This document shows positions 11,862 through 23,989 of a DNA stretch of 64,000 nucleotides, one piece after another. This DNA comes from Trileptium ribeirensis (taxonomy: Eukaryota > Nematoda > Enoplea > Enoplida > Thoracostomopsidae): NCBI GenBank assembly GCA_030248225.1, contig JASANE010021379.1:1-64000 (forward strand). The letters run 5' to 3'. The translations under genes were made by a program, and so were the position numbers. How positions within the stretch are numbered: position 1 is the stretch's first letter; each line of letters opens with the position of its first letter. Under the pieces are notes generated by a model, which ran no database searches, was not told the DNA's origin, and saw nothing but the letters and a program-made list of their open reading frames with translations.

Positions 11862-13029
11862 ACTTAACGACCGCGATGAAATGGTCTACAAATAATCTAA
11901 ATAACCTGCTCAATGACAAAATTTTATAACAATTACAACATTCTATAGCGAGGCTTCGTCAAGTCAACTCAAGGCATGCTGAGGGGCGTAACGTATAGGA
12001 GTCGAAGATTCATCGGTTTAGTGTGGTTCTACGGTTGGTGGAGGCGGGGGAAAGATTGCATGGTGGGTCCTTAGGGGTACACCACCGACGACTCAAGGTT
12101 ACCTCAATACTAGCCAATTTTTTTCCAATTTTTCCCAATTTTACCCTCTGAGGTGTCCGACTCCTTCAAAGTAGGAGCATCGCATGCAACGAAACCATAT
12201 GGGCTGAAGGCGCCGCTACTCCTTTGCCCCACCAAAGCGGCCACCGGCTGACCCCTAGGGAGACCGAAAGCCTACCCCCGCCCAAGATATTTGGAATACC
12301 CATGTAGGACATCGGACCGTGATCAGGTATGAAGAACGACCGTAGCTTAACGAAATCTTGTCTTGCCAGCGCTTGCAAATGCGTTTGCAAATGCGTATTT
12401 ATTCGCTCGCTTTGCTGTCAGGAATAAAGCACTAGATAGCTTAGTGTTTTACGGACGAAGCCAGTAATAGTATGACCACGGCTCAATTTTTGGCGCTGAC
12501 TCCAATTTGTCAAACGGCGGCGCTAAACAAAATTAAGCTTAAAGCCAAGGACAATGAGACCAAATATATATACCGCGGGCACCACAGCTTGCTTATAGCT
12601 TACTCGTCTTATATTAAATTTGGCAGCAAAGCACTGACACTCTCAATTTGTTATTAATTACAGGACATTTTTATTATAAAACCGAACCGCTACGACAAGT
12701 TCTTTCAGCGTGATCGTGTAATTTCACAGATTCAGAAAAGGAAAAACGTCTTGCCGTCGGTAGAAAAAATAAGTTACACTTACTTTTTTTTTGAGCTGTA
12801 TCAGGAGGGGTAGCTGACAAATATATACAATAAATAATCTTGAAAGTTAGGAACAAGGTATTAGAAAATTTTTTTCTCATGTTTTATTTACCAAATGTCT
12901 TTTAAATTAAAAATTCGCTTTTGTAGTTTTGAGCCATGAGAAAATTTTAAGAAATCTAATGATGGAACGAAAGCTAGCTGGAAATGTATTTAGCTAGTTC
13001 TTTTAGTTTGGAGACTTTAGATGGTACAC
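11862..13029. other. Mostly non-coding; possible small exon at 12,784-12,838 (minus)
   Basis: The 15-mer TGAGGGGCGTAACGT lies near 11,980 and is shared with 32.1 kb. A GC-richer block at 12,020-12,330 has no recognisable product. On the minus strand a 55-nt open stretch (12,838-12,784) lies between a good acceptor (CCTAACTTTCAAG) and a consensus donor (GTAAGT). It could be a small exon encoding ..LSATPPDTAQKK, but no partner exons were found. Confidence 0.3.
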
Positions 13030-14265
13030 AGAAATGCTTATGCATAATATATTTAGCATAGCCTTCCATTTAATAAAATTCAGCGTAATTATGCTTAATA
13101 TTAAGCACAATTATGCTTATTGCAAACTTTTAGCAAAATTTGCTGCCTGAAATTATGCGTCATTTACCTTAATATGTGTGCACCAGGGCCAGATTTTGTC
13201 TCAGCCCACGGCGGCGATAGTGTGCAGCTCAGTTAGCCTTGACCAGCTGCTGTGACATTTTCCGAGCCCCGTCAGACCCTGTAAATATGTTAAGTAATAG
13301 CCGAGATGAACTCTGAAATTGTGACAAGGACCGGCCTAGGCTATATATAATTGCCAAGAAAACGCTTTGGGACGTTGTATAACAAGTCATCACGTAAGTT
13401 CAATTTGATTTTGGAAAATAGACCATAAAACGTTTAACGTCACGTGTCCTGCTGTCCGCCAGTTTGATAAAATTTAGAATGCCTTATTGCGCTATGCAGC
13501 GCATAAATATGCTTCCAAACATAGCTAATAGCTAGACTTACCTAGTTATTTGTCGCAGCTACCTCTGGTTCAAAAAGTAATTTTCTGACATGTTTAATGC
13601 TGTTTTAACGGTAAACGGCGAGTATCCTGGTGTTCGGTTCGCAAATGCATCATCAAAACTCAAAACAATGAACTTAATACTAATATATATATACTAAATA
13701 TGCTGTAAAGGCCAAAGTCGTTTATTAAAATAAGATGCACGGCGCAGCACGGCTAGCAAAAACGTGCAGGTCTAGCTAGGCTGTGCACTTTACCTTACAA
13801 GGGCCGGGATCGACAATGCCAAAGCTTCACTAGCCGGACTTGAGTGTGATACAGAATCCGATGATAGATGCTTAATGTGCTTAATCTTAAAATAGATGAT
13901 GCATTAAGCTACAATTTATTACCAACTAACACTTGAACATAATTATGCTAGATATCTTAATTCAGCAAAAACAAAGCTGACAAATCTACTTAATATGTAG
14001 CCATATTGCACTCAAAATGTTGCCTATACTGAATATTTAGCAATATCATGCTAATTTTTAAACATAACTATACTAAATATTGCGCAATCTATAAGCCTTG
14101 CTCGATATTAAGTTTCAACTTATGCTACTTAGTATAACTATGCTAATTATTTAGCATAACTATGCTAAATAAGGAGCTAAAAAGATTAACATAAACTAAG
14201 CTTAATATTTAAAAGAATTACGCTTAAAACTTAAAATTTAAGCATATGTGCTTCTAAATTTTAAG
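13030..14265. repeat. Field of palindromic TTAGCATAATTATGCTAA-like motifs
   Basis: Variants of TTAGCATAACTATGCTAA recur about a dozen times on both arms, at 13,036-13,125, 13,860-13,960 and 14,030-14,235. Examples are ATTATGCTTAATATTAAGCA at 13,090 and the pair TAACTATGCTAATTATTTAG / CATAACTATGCTAAATAAGG at 14,134-14,173. Copies are imperfect and unevenly spaced. The middle (13,190-13,860) is ordinary sequence. It may be two arms of a decayed palindromic transposon or a cluster of binding sites. Confidence 0.5.
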
Positions 14266-14910
14266 TTTGACGACAAAACATGATTTTAAGTCAGCTTCTA
14301 GTTGATTCGAAATACGATTTGGACTTTCAGTTTCACATATAAACGGGAAATGCACCTCGATATGACACAACCGTATAAGGTTGGTTAAACTAGTTCATCG
14401 ACCAGACTGGAATGACACTAAAATTGTCGCTGTATCTGCAAAATCAACCAATTCCGGGGTAGGAGATAACCGAAAAGACCCAACATTAGTAACAACATTC
14501 TTAATTTAAGGATAAAACTGCATAAACTGGTACGTTTGGTATTTCTATCAGCAATATTTTATTATATTAATTACACTATTATGCTTATGGATTACACATA
14601 ATTCTTGAAACATCTTGAAAGACTTTTTCCCTTTTACTGTGGTCGGAAAAGCAGAAACAGCTGTTTTTTCTTAGATTTTTTCCGGTGCTCAAAACTGGCA
14701 CCCACAGAAGATAATTAAATACAGTTATACTTATGAAACACATCTATTGGCAAACTGAAATTTTATGTAAGGTATTTAATCTCTAAAATACCATTGTTTT
14801 TACGCTTATACGTTTGAACGTTATTGGGGTTTATATATTATTAATGATGCAATATCAAGATGCAAACAATACAATTGTATTACTTTTAACTTGATTTATT
14901 CCAATTTAAG

Positions 14911-15106
14911 CTCTGCGTCCCGTTTCAATCATATCGAGAGTTCATTACCCATAAAATCCAACGGGATTTAAGAAATGTCGCTAGGCTACCTCCGTGCACA
15001 GGCCGCGTAGACGAATTCATTAGAAGCAGAGGTGGCAGTTTCAACGGCGGTAACAGCTTTGGCCGAAGCAACGGAAATTTCGGACGAAGTAGCATCTCAG
15101 GGCGTC
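14911..15106 (+). CDS. Internal exon, Gly/Arg/Ser-rich segment, product unknown
   Basis: A 196-nt open block sits between a strong acceptor (TTGATTTATTCCAATTTAAG, ending at 14,910) and a consensus donor (GTAAGT at 15,107). Frame: CTC TGC GTC.. giving LCVPFQSYREFITH.. and ending in a repetitive GGSFNGGNSFGRSNGNFGR segment. The first half is charged and helical-looking (THKIQRDLRNVARLPP). The second half resembles Gly-Arg low-complexity regions of RNA-binding or secreted structural proteins. There is no start codon, so it must be internal to a larger gene whose other exons I did not find. The composition is clearly non-random against the AT-rich surroundings. Family unknown. Confidence 0.45.
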
Positions 15107-18100
15107 GTAAGTTTGCTGTCGTATATACCCGGAAACGACTGCGAAACAAGTTTGGAAAGATTTCTTATATAACTGTTGATGTGAAAATCCTAGCGCATAT
15201 CAAACATTAATTCGTCGGCTGCTATGTTTTAGCGAAGGCTAGGCGCGCACGTGTGAAAGCACGGCACGTAAATTCACTGAAAACAATAAAACCCGCGTCA
15301 TTCTACACACAATCTTACAGTTTAGTTTAGAAATTCACCGTTGCCAACAGCTTTCTTTGTGAAAATACACTGCGGTTGTTTAATCCAGGGGTTATGCAGA
15401 TATAATGTATATCTCGTATACAAAGCAAATCGGTTGCATTTGGCATGCGAATCATGTTTGGATTAACACAATTATAAGATTTGTTTTCAACCTGCAGTCA
15501 TTATACACAGGGTAGCGTTCCTCCGATTTCACATGTGCCATATATAAAATAAAAAACTGAGCTTGACTTTATATTTGCCCTAGTGTAGTCCCGCGTCGGG
15601 GCGCATCTTAGGAAAGTATCGGAGGTTGAAAACTCGAGCCGAACATTTGTAACAGTACTGGCCTTACACACACTATAAGCAACAACTTGTAAAAACAGTG
15701 AATAACAATCGATGGTATGCATATACCAGGATTAGCTATATTCCTGATGTGAACCCTCCACATGCAAAATAGGCCATTAATGACTCTCGCGAGTTTGTAA
15801 ACCCGATTACAGGGTCTAGAATAAATGTTGTAAAGGTCTACTAAAGCAAACTTGAACAATCGTATCTATAATGATACTGAATAATAATATTCTAGAACTA
15901 TCCAATGCATTTTCGATGATGCCACGACTTGAAACGGTGATACAAATATTACCTGAATAAAGCGTAGATGGAGAAATGAACGACCTATGGCAGGAAAAAG
16001 AATTTAGCAATGAATTGTGTTTTCTTTGTGACGCCGCCAAACAAAACTGGATGTGTTGGCGTGAAAATATTTAGATATTTTTCTGTGTGGCAATGCTCTT
16101 AGGTCCTGAGATGTTGACACTGATGGTGTGCTGTAGTACTGAAACAGGCCCACAGCAGCAAAACCTAACCTTGCCAGGCCTGCTCACCGAATTATTTAGA
16201 TATACTACGGCGCTTTTTAAGTAACAAACAAAAAAGCTGACATGCACAACCGAATATTGAAGTCACCATACCTTTCAAAAGAGAAGATAAGTATATCGAT
16301 CTGTAGAAAAAACCTCTGATATTGCTGTATATACGTAAAAACCCAGGAAATTGTTACACGAATTTCATTTAAGTGACGACACAATCTCCATTACTTGTAC
16401 GATTACAATACTTTCACGGAATTCGACATGCGCAGTGCGGCAGAAATTGATATCATGCTCAAGCATTTAAAGCATTATTAAAAACTACATATTAAAATCT
16501 TACCCACTATTGTATTGGATCTGCTTTGAAGTTTCAGATCTCTCAGAAACAACACAACCGACCTGAACTAGTCTTCTGAAAATATGATTATTCCAATACC
16601 TTAAGTCACATGAATAAGATGGATTTTCTGCAAATATTATTGGATAAATATTAATATATTCTGTTTACTGTTTTGGTTTATGCATTTTGAAATAGAAGAA
16701 TTTAATTTAAATATGATATATTCTCAACTACCGTTGAATCTTTACTACACTATTCACAAAACCACACCATGTTTTCCAGAACCAGCAGCTTTATGGAAGA
16801 GAAAGATATTCCATAATCGTAATTCGTAGCAGACATATGCATATAGTCCCCAGTTGCGCCTTTTATTAGTTTGGCCTATGTGCAAGCTAAAGCTGCGACG
16901 CCTGCAGTCGCATTTCCGTTGATTTTCTTAATCCTGTCTTGTAGCGCTTGCGATATGGCAATTTTTATTGCATTACTAGGTGCCAGAACCTCTTATTAAC
17001 CTTTTGCAACTCTTATTCTTGTTTTTTAATTTAATTATTAAACATTGATTAATGTCAAATTCTGATAGTAGCTGAGTATTGTCGACCAAGGCGGTTCGAC
17101 TGTTACAGCAACACTATTACTGTTAATTTAACATATATAAGAAGTATTTGTTCTGTTTTCTTAGTACACTAAACACTTAGTGCTTGCATTGACATCAATA
17201 TTCCGCACGATTCACGTGAAAAGCATACATTAACTGCAAAGCATATATGTGCTACCACTGCTCGCAAACAGAAACATCATGCGTTTATGCATAGCAATGT
17301 GCCAGAAACAATAGCGAATAGATACATTATTACTGATGGCTTTACCTTTGGTAATACCAAACATTAATTCATCAAAAAGTAGGTTTGACCCCTGCAGTTC
17401 ATGAACTCAGCGATGAACACATCTACATGTGCTTCTGAATTACGAGCAAGTCTACCCATCACATAGAAATCATACTCCGATCGCGACAGATACTACTCCA
17501 AGTAAGGTGCACCATAAATGTACAAAATTATAAATAGAGCTGTAAATTTTAGTCATGCAACATATTTTTATATTAAGTTTGACGGTTACTGCGCATATTA
17601 TTACATCAACGACTACAGCTCACCAACGGATGGGCGAATACCCCTAACTTTTTACCATTAACTGCGTTTAACCGTTGACATATAATGTTAAAACGGCCGA
17701 TAATGCTGAAAGCATTTATTTTTATGCCTATATCTGAATGTGCAGAGGCTAAACAACCCCACTCTTAAAATAAAATTATGCTGTATCTTCTTCTTTTTGT
17801 CTATAACACGACAACCACTGAAGTCATGCGATAAAGTTTTTAACTGGCCAGGTAATCAGTACTACTGTAACTGCCGATGTAATAAGAGATAACTATTTTA
17901 GCAGCCAAATAAGAGACTGAAGAACAACCAATACATATCAAAATCGCATAGGTATCGCTTTTGTTACTATGCGGCATTTGGTTTTAATTCTGACAGTGGA
18001 TGTACTTATAAGCTGCATGTGCAAACAATATCATTGAGATTTTCCTAACCTCGTTCAAACTGCGGAATAGAAAAATAAAGACAATATTTGGATGAAGATT

Positions 18101-19070
18101 CGCATATTATTTTACTCCTACAATTGATGGCTGCATAGATTTTTTATAGCTATATGGCTTTATTCAATTTGGTTCAAGTTTTTACTGCGCATGTCTCTGT
18201 TTTCTGGCAGCCGTTATACTGTTTAGTTTGCTCCGATATTGAGATAACGCAACGAAATATGGAGTGAAAACGTTTTCCAGCTAAGAATCGGCAAAATATT
18301 GCTGTGTTTATCTGTATCTTTCTAAAGAATACTCTAATTTTTTTTCAATTACAACTATGAATGATTGATATTATTAATTTGGTTTATTAGTGTTAGCCAT
18401 TTGGTTGGATCTATTATTCACGATTTGATCTGTTAGCCATTGTTTAAATGCAATGGCGTTATACTTAACTATCTCAGTGGAGAATCGAGTGTGTGGGAAG
18501 CCACATAAATATCTACGTCATAGTGTGCAATGGGTTCCATGTATGTATGGTCGCTGTCCAAAAATTTGTTATGGTAACTATCACTGCATAATGTGGTGGC
18601 TAGAAATGCAAGTAGTTTGTTGTAGGTATAAATACTATCACTGCGCAAATAATGTAGTTGTGATCAATATCGTTCTGGACATAATGTAATGGTGCGTTGG
18701 TCGACTATATTTTGCACGTAATGGCGGCGAATACGCGAATAAATGCTTTTGTATACGTTCTTGCACGCTTTATACCAGCAGTACATATACCTGGTTATCA
18801 TTTTACCAGTAACGCGACACTGTTAATACACGAATGGACCTATCCTTAAAAAAATATATATGCTTGTCCTAAAACCTTTAAATGATTTTAATGAAAATTT
18901 ATTTTATTCAATTCTCGTGAATATTTGCTGTGACGACGTTCAGGCTATTTACAGTTTCAAATTTAGTTTCACAGTTTCAACAGATACCTAAAACACATCG
19001 AATCTTATTAACAAAGTCCAAAACTATATATATTGAGCTATAATAATCCGTACTGTACTTCACGGATCGA
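15107..19070. other. About 4 kb without a recognised gene
   Basis: AT-rich, with only short open frames on both strands (for example a Cys-rich 78-codon plus frame at 18,453-18,689). Nothing matches a known family. It could be intron of the gene that contributes the 14.9-kb or 19.1-kb exon. Confidence 0.4.
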
Positions 19071-19271
19071 CTAGGTAATTTCAGCTTTCACAAGTGGTGA
19101 TCGATCGGATTTTGGGGCACAGCTAGGCGGAAGATCGCGTCCAACAGGCGATTTCTCAAGCGCACGTGGGATCGGAACGAGTGTTGATAATGCTGTCGAT
19201 CCGCTGAATCTTCGTGGTGCCTTGGGGATTAAAGGAATCGGAGAAACTGTTGGTGGCGGCATTGGCAAGCG
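19071..19271 (-). CDS. Terminal exon, proline-rich C terminus, product unknown
   Basis: On the minus strand an acceptor (GTTTGTTAAATTTAG) is followed by 66 codons and a TAG stop at 19,071-19,073. The encoded tail starts RLPMPPPTVSPIPLIPKAPR and continues Pro/Ser/Leu-rich to ..SPLVKAEIT. It lies in a locally GC-richer island, supporting real coding. The PxxP and PPP runs suggest SH3- or WW-binding sequence in a cytoplasmic or nuclear tail (inference). Upstream exons would lie above 19,271. None was identified with confidence. Confidence 0.45.
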   Translation of the reverse strand, partial: RLPMPPPTVSPIPLIPKAPRRFSGSTALSTLVPIPRALEKSPVGRDLPPSCAPKSDRSPLVKAEIT

Positions 19272-20234
19272 CTAAATTTAACAAACCAAACTTGCAGTTT
19301 ATAAACAGCACATCTTAATACAAAACGCCAATACATATAATAAAAACGCCAATACGGATATATCAAAAGTTCATAAATAACACTTGAAGAAGAGTGAGGC
19401 GCTCATACCATACTAAGTTATATATACTCTCTCGGATTAAGCAGAGGATTTTTCCGTTAATTGTTCCACTTTTAGGAAGGACAAATGTCATAATAAGCCC
19501 TGTGCCCCTAATTTTCGTCCTGCCCTCCTAAACTTTTGTCCCGCCTTTCCAACTTTCGTTCTGTCCCCACAGCAACATTTGTTTCAAATTCGAACAATAA
19601 ATTAAAAATTTGGTACAAAACTTGGAAGGGGAAAGAACCAAAGTTGGGGGAGGGGCTAAACAAAAGTTGAATAAGCTGGACTAAAGTCGATCGAGCACAA
19701 TGACGAAAGATAGGAGACTGGAAAAATTGGGAAACTTTGCATCCGTTCTTTCGAAAATTGGGACCACTAACGGAAAAATAGACCGCGTCATCCGACAACG
19801 TATATAATGTAGTGTGACCTGAGTGTCACACTCTTAGTCAAGGAATCATCAAGATTTCTTGGGTATATATTCTATGAATGTTTCATAAGGCATGGCTGGA
19901 AGCCAAGCGCCGCTTTGCTGAAACTGTTGCCAGATTTTTGACCAATTTCATTTTGTTTGTTTGCGTGAACAATAAAAAGACAAACAATGTATAAAATGTC
20001 CACTTCATAATATATATGTATTCTATTTATATCTTTTGTATATCTTATATGTTATATGTTATAATTTAAATAAATAATTTTTTTACATTTTCGCATGAGT
20101 TTCTAGAATTTCATTTGTACGTCAAATCATTTGGACCAGCTGTTCACTCCTTTACATACAGCGGACAATTCTACGTTCCTAATTGTATATATTAACGAAA
20201 TACTTGTACAGAACTACATCGTAATCTTACTAGC
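19272..20234. other. No gene; possible MITE-like C-rich repeats
   Basis: Around 19,498-19,585 several related C-rich phrases occur (TTTTCGTCCTGCCC, ACTTTTGTCCCGCC, CTTTCGTTCTGTCC). They look like decayed short repeats. The 96-codon minus-strand frame over them is not considered a gene. Confidence 0.35.
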
Positions 20235-20424
20235 TTATAGTACGGTGGTTACGCTCCCATTCCGAGGCTCTAATTCAACGTCCGCTAAGGCCTCGGCTAA
20301 CCCCCTGATTGGTGGTCCAGCCTCTATGACGGCGCCTTGGGCGCCCAGCACATAGGCGCCAAAGAGCCGCACCTTCCTCCCCCTCAGGACCCGGCGTCCT
20401 TCTTGGACTTTTATAGCTAAATCA
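20235..20424 (-). CDS. Terminal exon, GC-rich, product unknown
   Basis: On the minus strand a good acceptor (TTGTAATAATTTTACAG) is followed by 62 open codons ending in TAA at 20,237-20,235. The peptide is basic at first (VQEGRRVLRGRKVRLFGAY), then Ala/Gly-rich (GAQGAVIEAGPPIRGLAEAL) and ends ..EPRNGSVTTVL. The block is far more GC-rich than anything within several kilobases. That may mark a true exon, or a retroposed or foreign insertion carrying its own splice acceptor. I do not recognise the family. Its relation to the proline-rich terminal exon 1 kb downstream on the same strand is unknown; two consecutive stops would need alternative last exons or separate genes. Confidence 0.4.
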
Positions 20425-21497
20425 CTGTAAAATTATTACAACATGACTACTGTGCGGGTGAGTCAACGCACCTGGAAGGATGGATTTAGTTACAAAACAC
20501 TGCTTGTACCTGTAAATTAACAAGAACTTCACGATAATTAAATAAGTACATTTATTTACCACAAATCGTCGTACTTGCAGAGTCTTCAAAGATCAAATGA
20601 AGCTGTAAGGTAGTATATATTATCGTAGCATGAGCTTGTAAATTTGACTCGTTTGAGGTAGTCAATTCGGCATATAAAATTATTGGTATAATTTTTTGGT
20701 AACCCAAATTAATTTCAAAAATTTTGTCATATATGGCCAAAATAAACATTTTCTGAGCCTCCTGGTCGAATTGTACCAAAATTAATGTTTAGCTTTCAAG
20801 CTTGACGAATTTGGGGTACGTGTGACAAAAATCCCCGAAGACAATATGTATACCTTTAGTTTTGTCCACTGACGGCTCTAGGCCAAAACCGAACCGAATA
20901 AGCATTAGAATTGACGGTCCGGCGGGCCCAGGCTCGTACCGATTGGAGAAATTACTGTCAGCAGAACTGTAAATTCGCACAATTTTTTCAAATTAAATTT
21001 GGTACTCAGAGTTCCGGCATATATAATTTGTTGTTTCGATAACAGTTCTCTATAAACATATTGTGAAGTCAAAATGCCCAAACTGCCTCAGTGAATGTTT
21101 AGCTGAAAATCGAATTTGCCATAGTCCGTCCAGACAGAAAAAATGTACTCATCTTGCATCAGTAATACACATTTATAGACAAACGTAAGTTGTTCTTCTA
21201 TTTATTGGTATTTATTGATTTTGGTTACTTACTTATCAAACCCTAAAACAAACTGGATATATTTCTACGACACCACGGTTAAAAAATCGCTGGTGCAGCT
21301 ATAATTCTATCTAGCGCGGCCTCAGCTCATCGAGCAGTTTAGCTATTGTACCTTTATGCCATATTTATGAAATTGAATTTTTGTCCGAGTTTCAGGTCGG
21401 AAAATGTGTTTTATATGTACATGTAATTTTATACACAGTTCTTTTTTAAATTTTACTTAGCAACAAACAGCATTTCCCTAACGTCCCTCAGGATTAC
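20425..21497. other. No gene seen
   Basis: Short minus-strand frames at 20,552-20,779 and 20,789-20,980 show no recognisable domain and no splice support. Confidence 0.35.
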
Positions 21498-21515
21498 TTG
21501 CGCCCGAACAGGGTT
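21498..21515 (+). other. tRNA-Lys-type primer-binding-site look-alike
   Basis: The 18-mer TTGCGCCCGAACAGGGTT matches 15 of 18 positions of the tRNA-Lys primer-binding site used by many LTR elements. No matching LTR pair was found around it and the base before it is not the usual CA, so this is at most a relic. Confidence 0.25.
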
Positions 21516-23989
21516 CTTATAAAATTTTTGCAGTTGCTCGGTATCTCGTTTTTCCTAACTATTAAATGCTACTCAGATACTTCAGCATTTTCATTCTTTC
21601 TAGTTTTAGCTCAACCACGTCGGACATCGCTTTATGGTCGAAATGTGCTAATGATGCGAAATTGTGACTGGGCCTGTTAAACTTTGGAAACTAGCCTGTG
21701 GTATATTTCACAGAGTACTTTTCCCAATACTTTGCCAGTTTGCATAATGTTTATGTGGTTGTTATAAACAGCTAAAGTTTTGATAAAACTTTTTGTGTGA
21801 TAATGACATTTGTATTAAACCGTCGAAACACGTAGTGAATACCAACTTAAATAATGTAATGATGTATTGCCATGGAAAACAAATTCCCTAATGTGAAGCG
21901 GAGGGACGTATTAAGTTGTGAACCCCAAACACGACGGGCCGAAGCCCTTAACTTCTCTTCACATGAGCTAATTTGTTTCCCTGATTTATTGTTTGTTGTT
22001 TACCATATGTGCAATACATTTATTGTGTGTTTACGGTCTATATTTATAAAATGTTCTATACAAAGGTATATGTACTGTATATGTATATATCTATACGAGG
22101 TGTGTAATTACAATGAATAACTTATAAATTTATTGTGTATCGAAACAATGTATATAAGTGTTGTATCATGTGTATATATGTTTAGATAAGCTTTCTATGT
22201 GCTGGACTATATGTACTAATGCATGTTAAAAATTTCGTACAGGTTGGAGGAGAATTTTAAGACTTACCTAATTTTGACGGAGTTTTACAGAAGTAAAACA
22301 GAATTACGAGAGTTTTATGTGAGTCTAGGCCATAATATTAAATTCGGATAACATCTTAAATTTTGTTTATAGTTAAGAATTCGGGGAAAATGATAAAATC
22401 TTATTCTCTAACGACTAACAATTCCCTTAGGTGTAAGAGGGAATTTTACGGGAGTGGAATCAGAGTAAAACTTGAAAAACTTTACTATGTAATTTCGATC
22501 GCTTAGAGAAATCAATAAAGAGAAAATTGGGAGTAAGACTTATAGCTCGGGTATTTAGACGGTTGCACAGTTAGATCAGGATCTTAGTTGGCCGCAAAAG
22601 CTGCGCAGTCAGGGTGAGTACGGTTCAGCCGTTTATTTGTTTTATTGTGTGTAGAGTTTGTAGTTTGTTGTAGTGTGTGAAATAAAGTGTCTGAATTATT
22701 AGTGTTACACATTAAGGCCTTACGTATAAGCTCGTAAGATAAATAGTCCATAGTGCTCCCATTGGGGAATATTGCTGTAACCAACTGTGAATTCGTGTCT
22801 AATCTACGGTGGGACTAAACGCCCCTAGGACCACATAGGCTACAATTTGAAGCCTGGTTCAAAGATTTTACATAAATAAACATAAGCATTTTACAAGTAT
22901 TTTATTGCATTACCAAGGTTTTGCAAGGTCACACGTATCCCTTTACATATAGTAAAATTAGGGGTGGGAGTATAATGGTGAAACTTGGCCACTTGATATT
23001 GACAGCCATTTCTTAGGATTGGCATCAGTAGATTTACTAATAAGTCATGGCGCAATGTAGGGAAGAATTGGGGCTCTAAGCTTTACCTAGGGGCCATGGT
23101 GGCCGTGCCCCGCCCGTGCCCTCCGTGAAATGTGGCAGAGAAGTAAAAACATCTTTATGTGCGCCTGCCATGGTTAAGCTAATCCCTGCCACGAAAATCC
23201 CGTGCCACTATGTGCGTAACTTTCTGGCTATTCTGATGAGCCGAGCTTGCCTTGATATCTGAAGAGTCGAGCCAGAGCCCAAGATTCTGTGATTCCCGGT
23301 GGAAAAATCGGCGTAAATTGACACCAGGCATATTTTTCTCCAAAGGAAGATTGTACCCCAACGATATGGCTCACATCGCGCCAGGCATAGTATCCTGCAT
23401 TTGCATAAAATTATATTACATAAAAATTGCACATTATTCTGCAAATAGTACAAAGTTTTAAAACTGTTCGTTATAAACTTAAACACGAGAATCACTTTTT
23501 CTACCGAAATAACAATATTGTAATGATTGTGAGATTGATGATTCAAATATAAGTGTTCTTTGCGAACCACCACGTAAATCAGTATGGCACCACTAAACTT
23601 CAGCCATCTTTTGCCTTCTCGTGTCTTTCCACCCACAGAAGAACACACGTAAAGGTCCGTGTAGAAAAATACAGCAGCCAGAAGTATTTCTGCGTCGGTG
23701 GCCCATTCGAGAAATTGTCTACACGAAATTGAGCAATCTACTCAGCAGATCGTTTTGTGTAGTATTTTTCAAAAGCGTTCCCAAAGTCTCTGGACATGAA
23801 CCTAAACAATTCACTACGAACATAGGCGTGATGAGCCTCTGAGCCTGTGATTCAATAAATAATCGAAAGAAACAACTGTAGTCTCTCTGGACCTAAGCTA
23901 TCCGACAGGGGTTTTTAGAGGCTTTTGAACTATGACAGTGTTCGAGTTTTGTCAATCGCTAAGTCTACATTTTCCGCTGCGTAGTCCTG
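21516..23989. other. Mostly non-coding; two weak exon candidates
   Basis: On the minus strand an acceptor at 23,395 (TTTTATGCAAATGCAG) precedes an open frame reading YYAWRDVSHIVGVQSSFG.., without an obvious donor. A second acceptor at about 22,780 (TTGGTTACAG) precedes a short open block with a GTAAGG donor near 22,727. Neither could be tied to a gene. Ordinary AT-rich sequence otherwise. Confidence 0.25.

Noticed and set aside
21498..21515. Full LTR retrotransposon starting at the primer-binding-site look-alike
   Set aside because: No LTR pair or gag/pol frame follows; only the 18-mer supports it.
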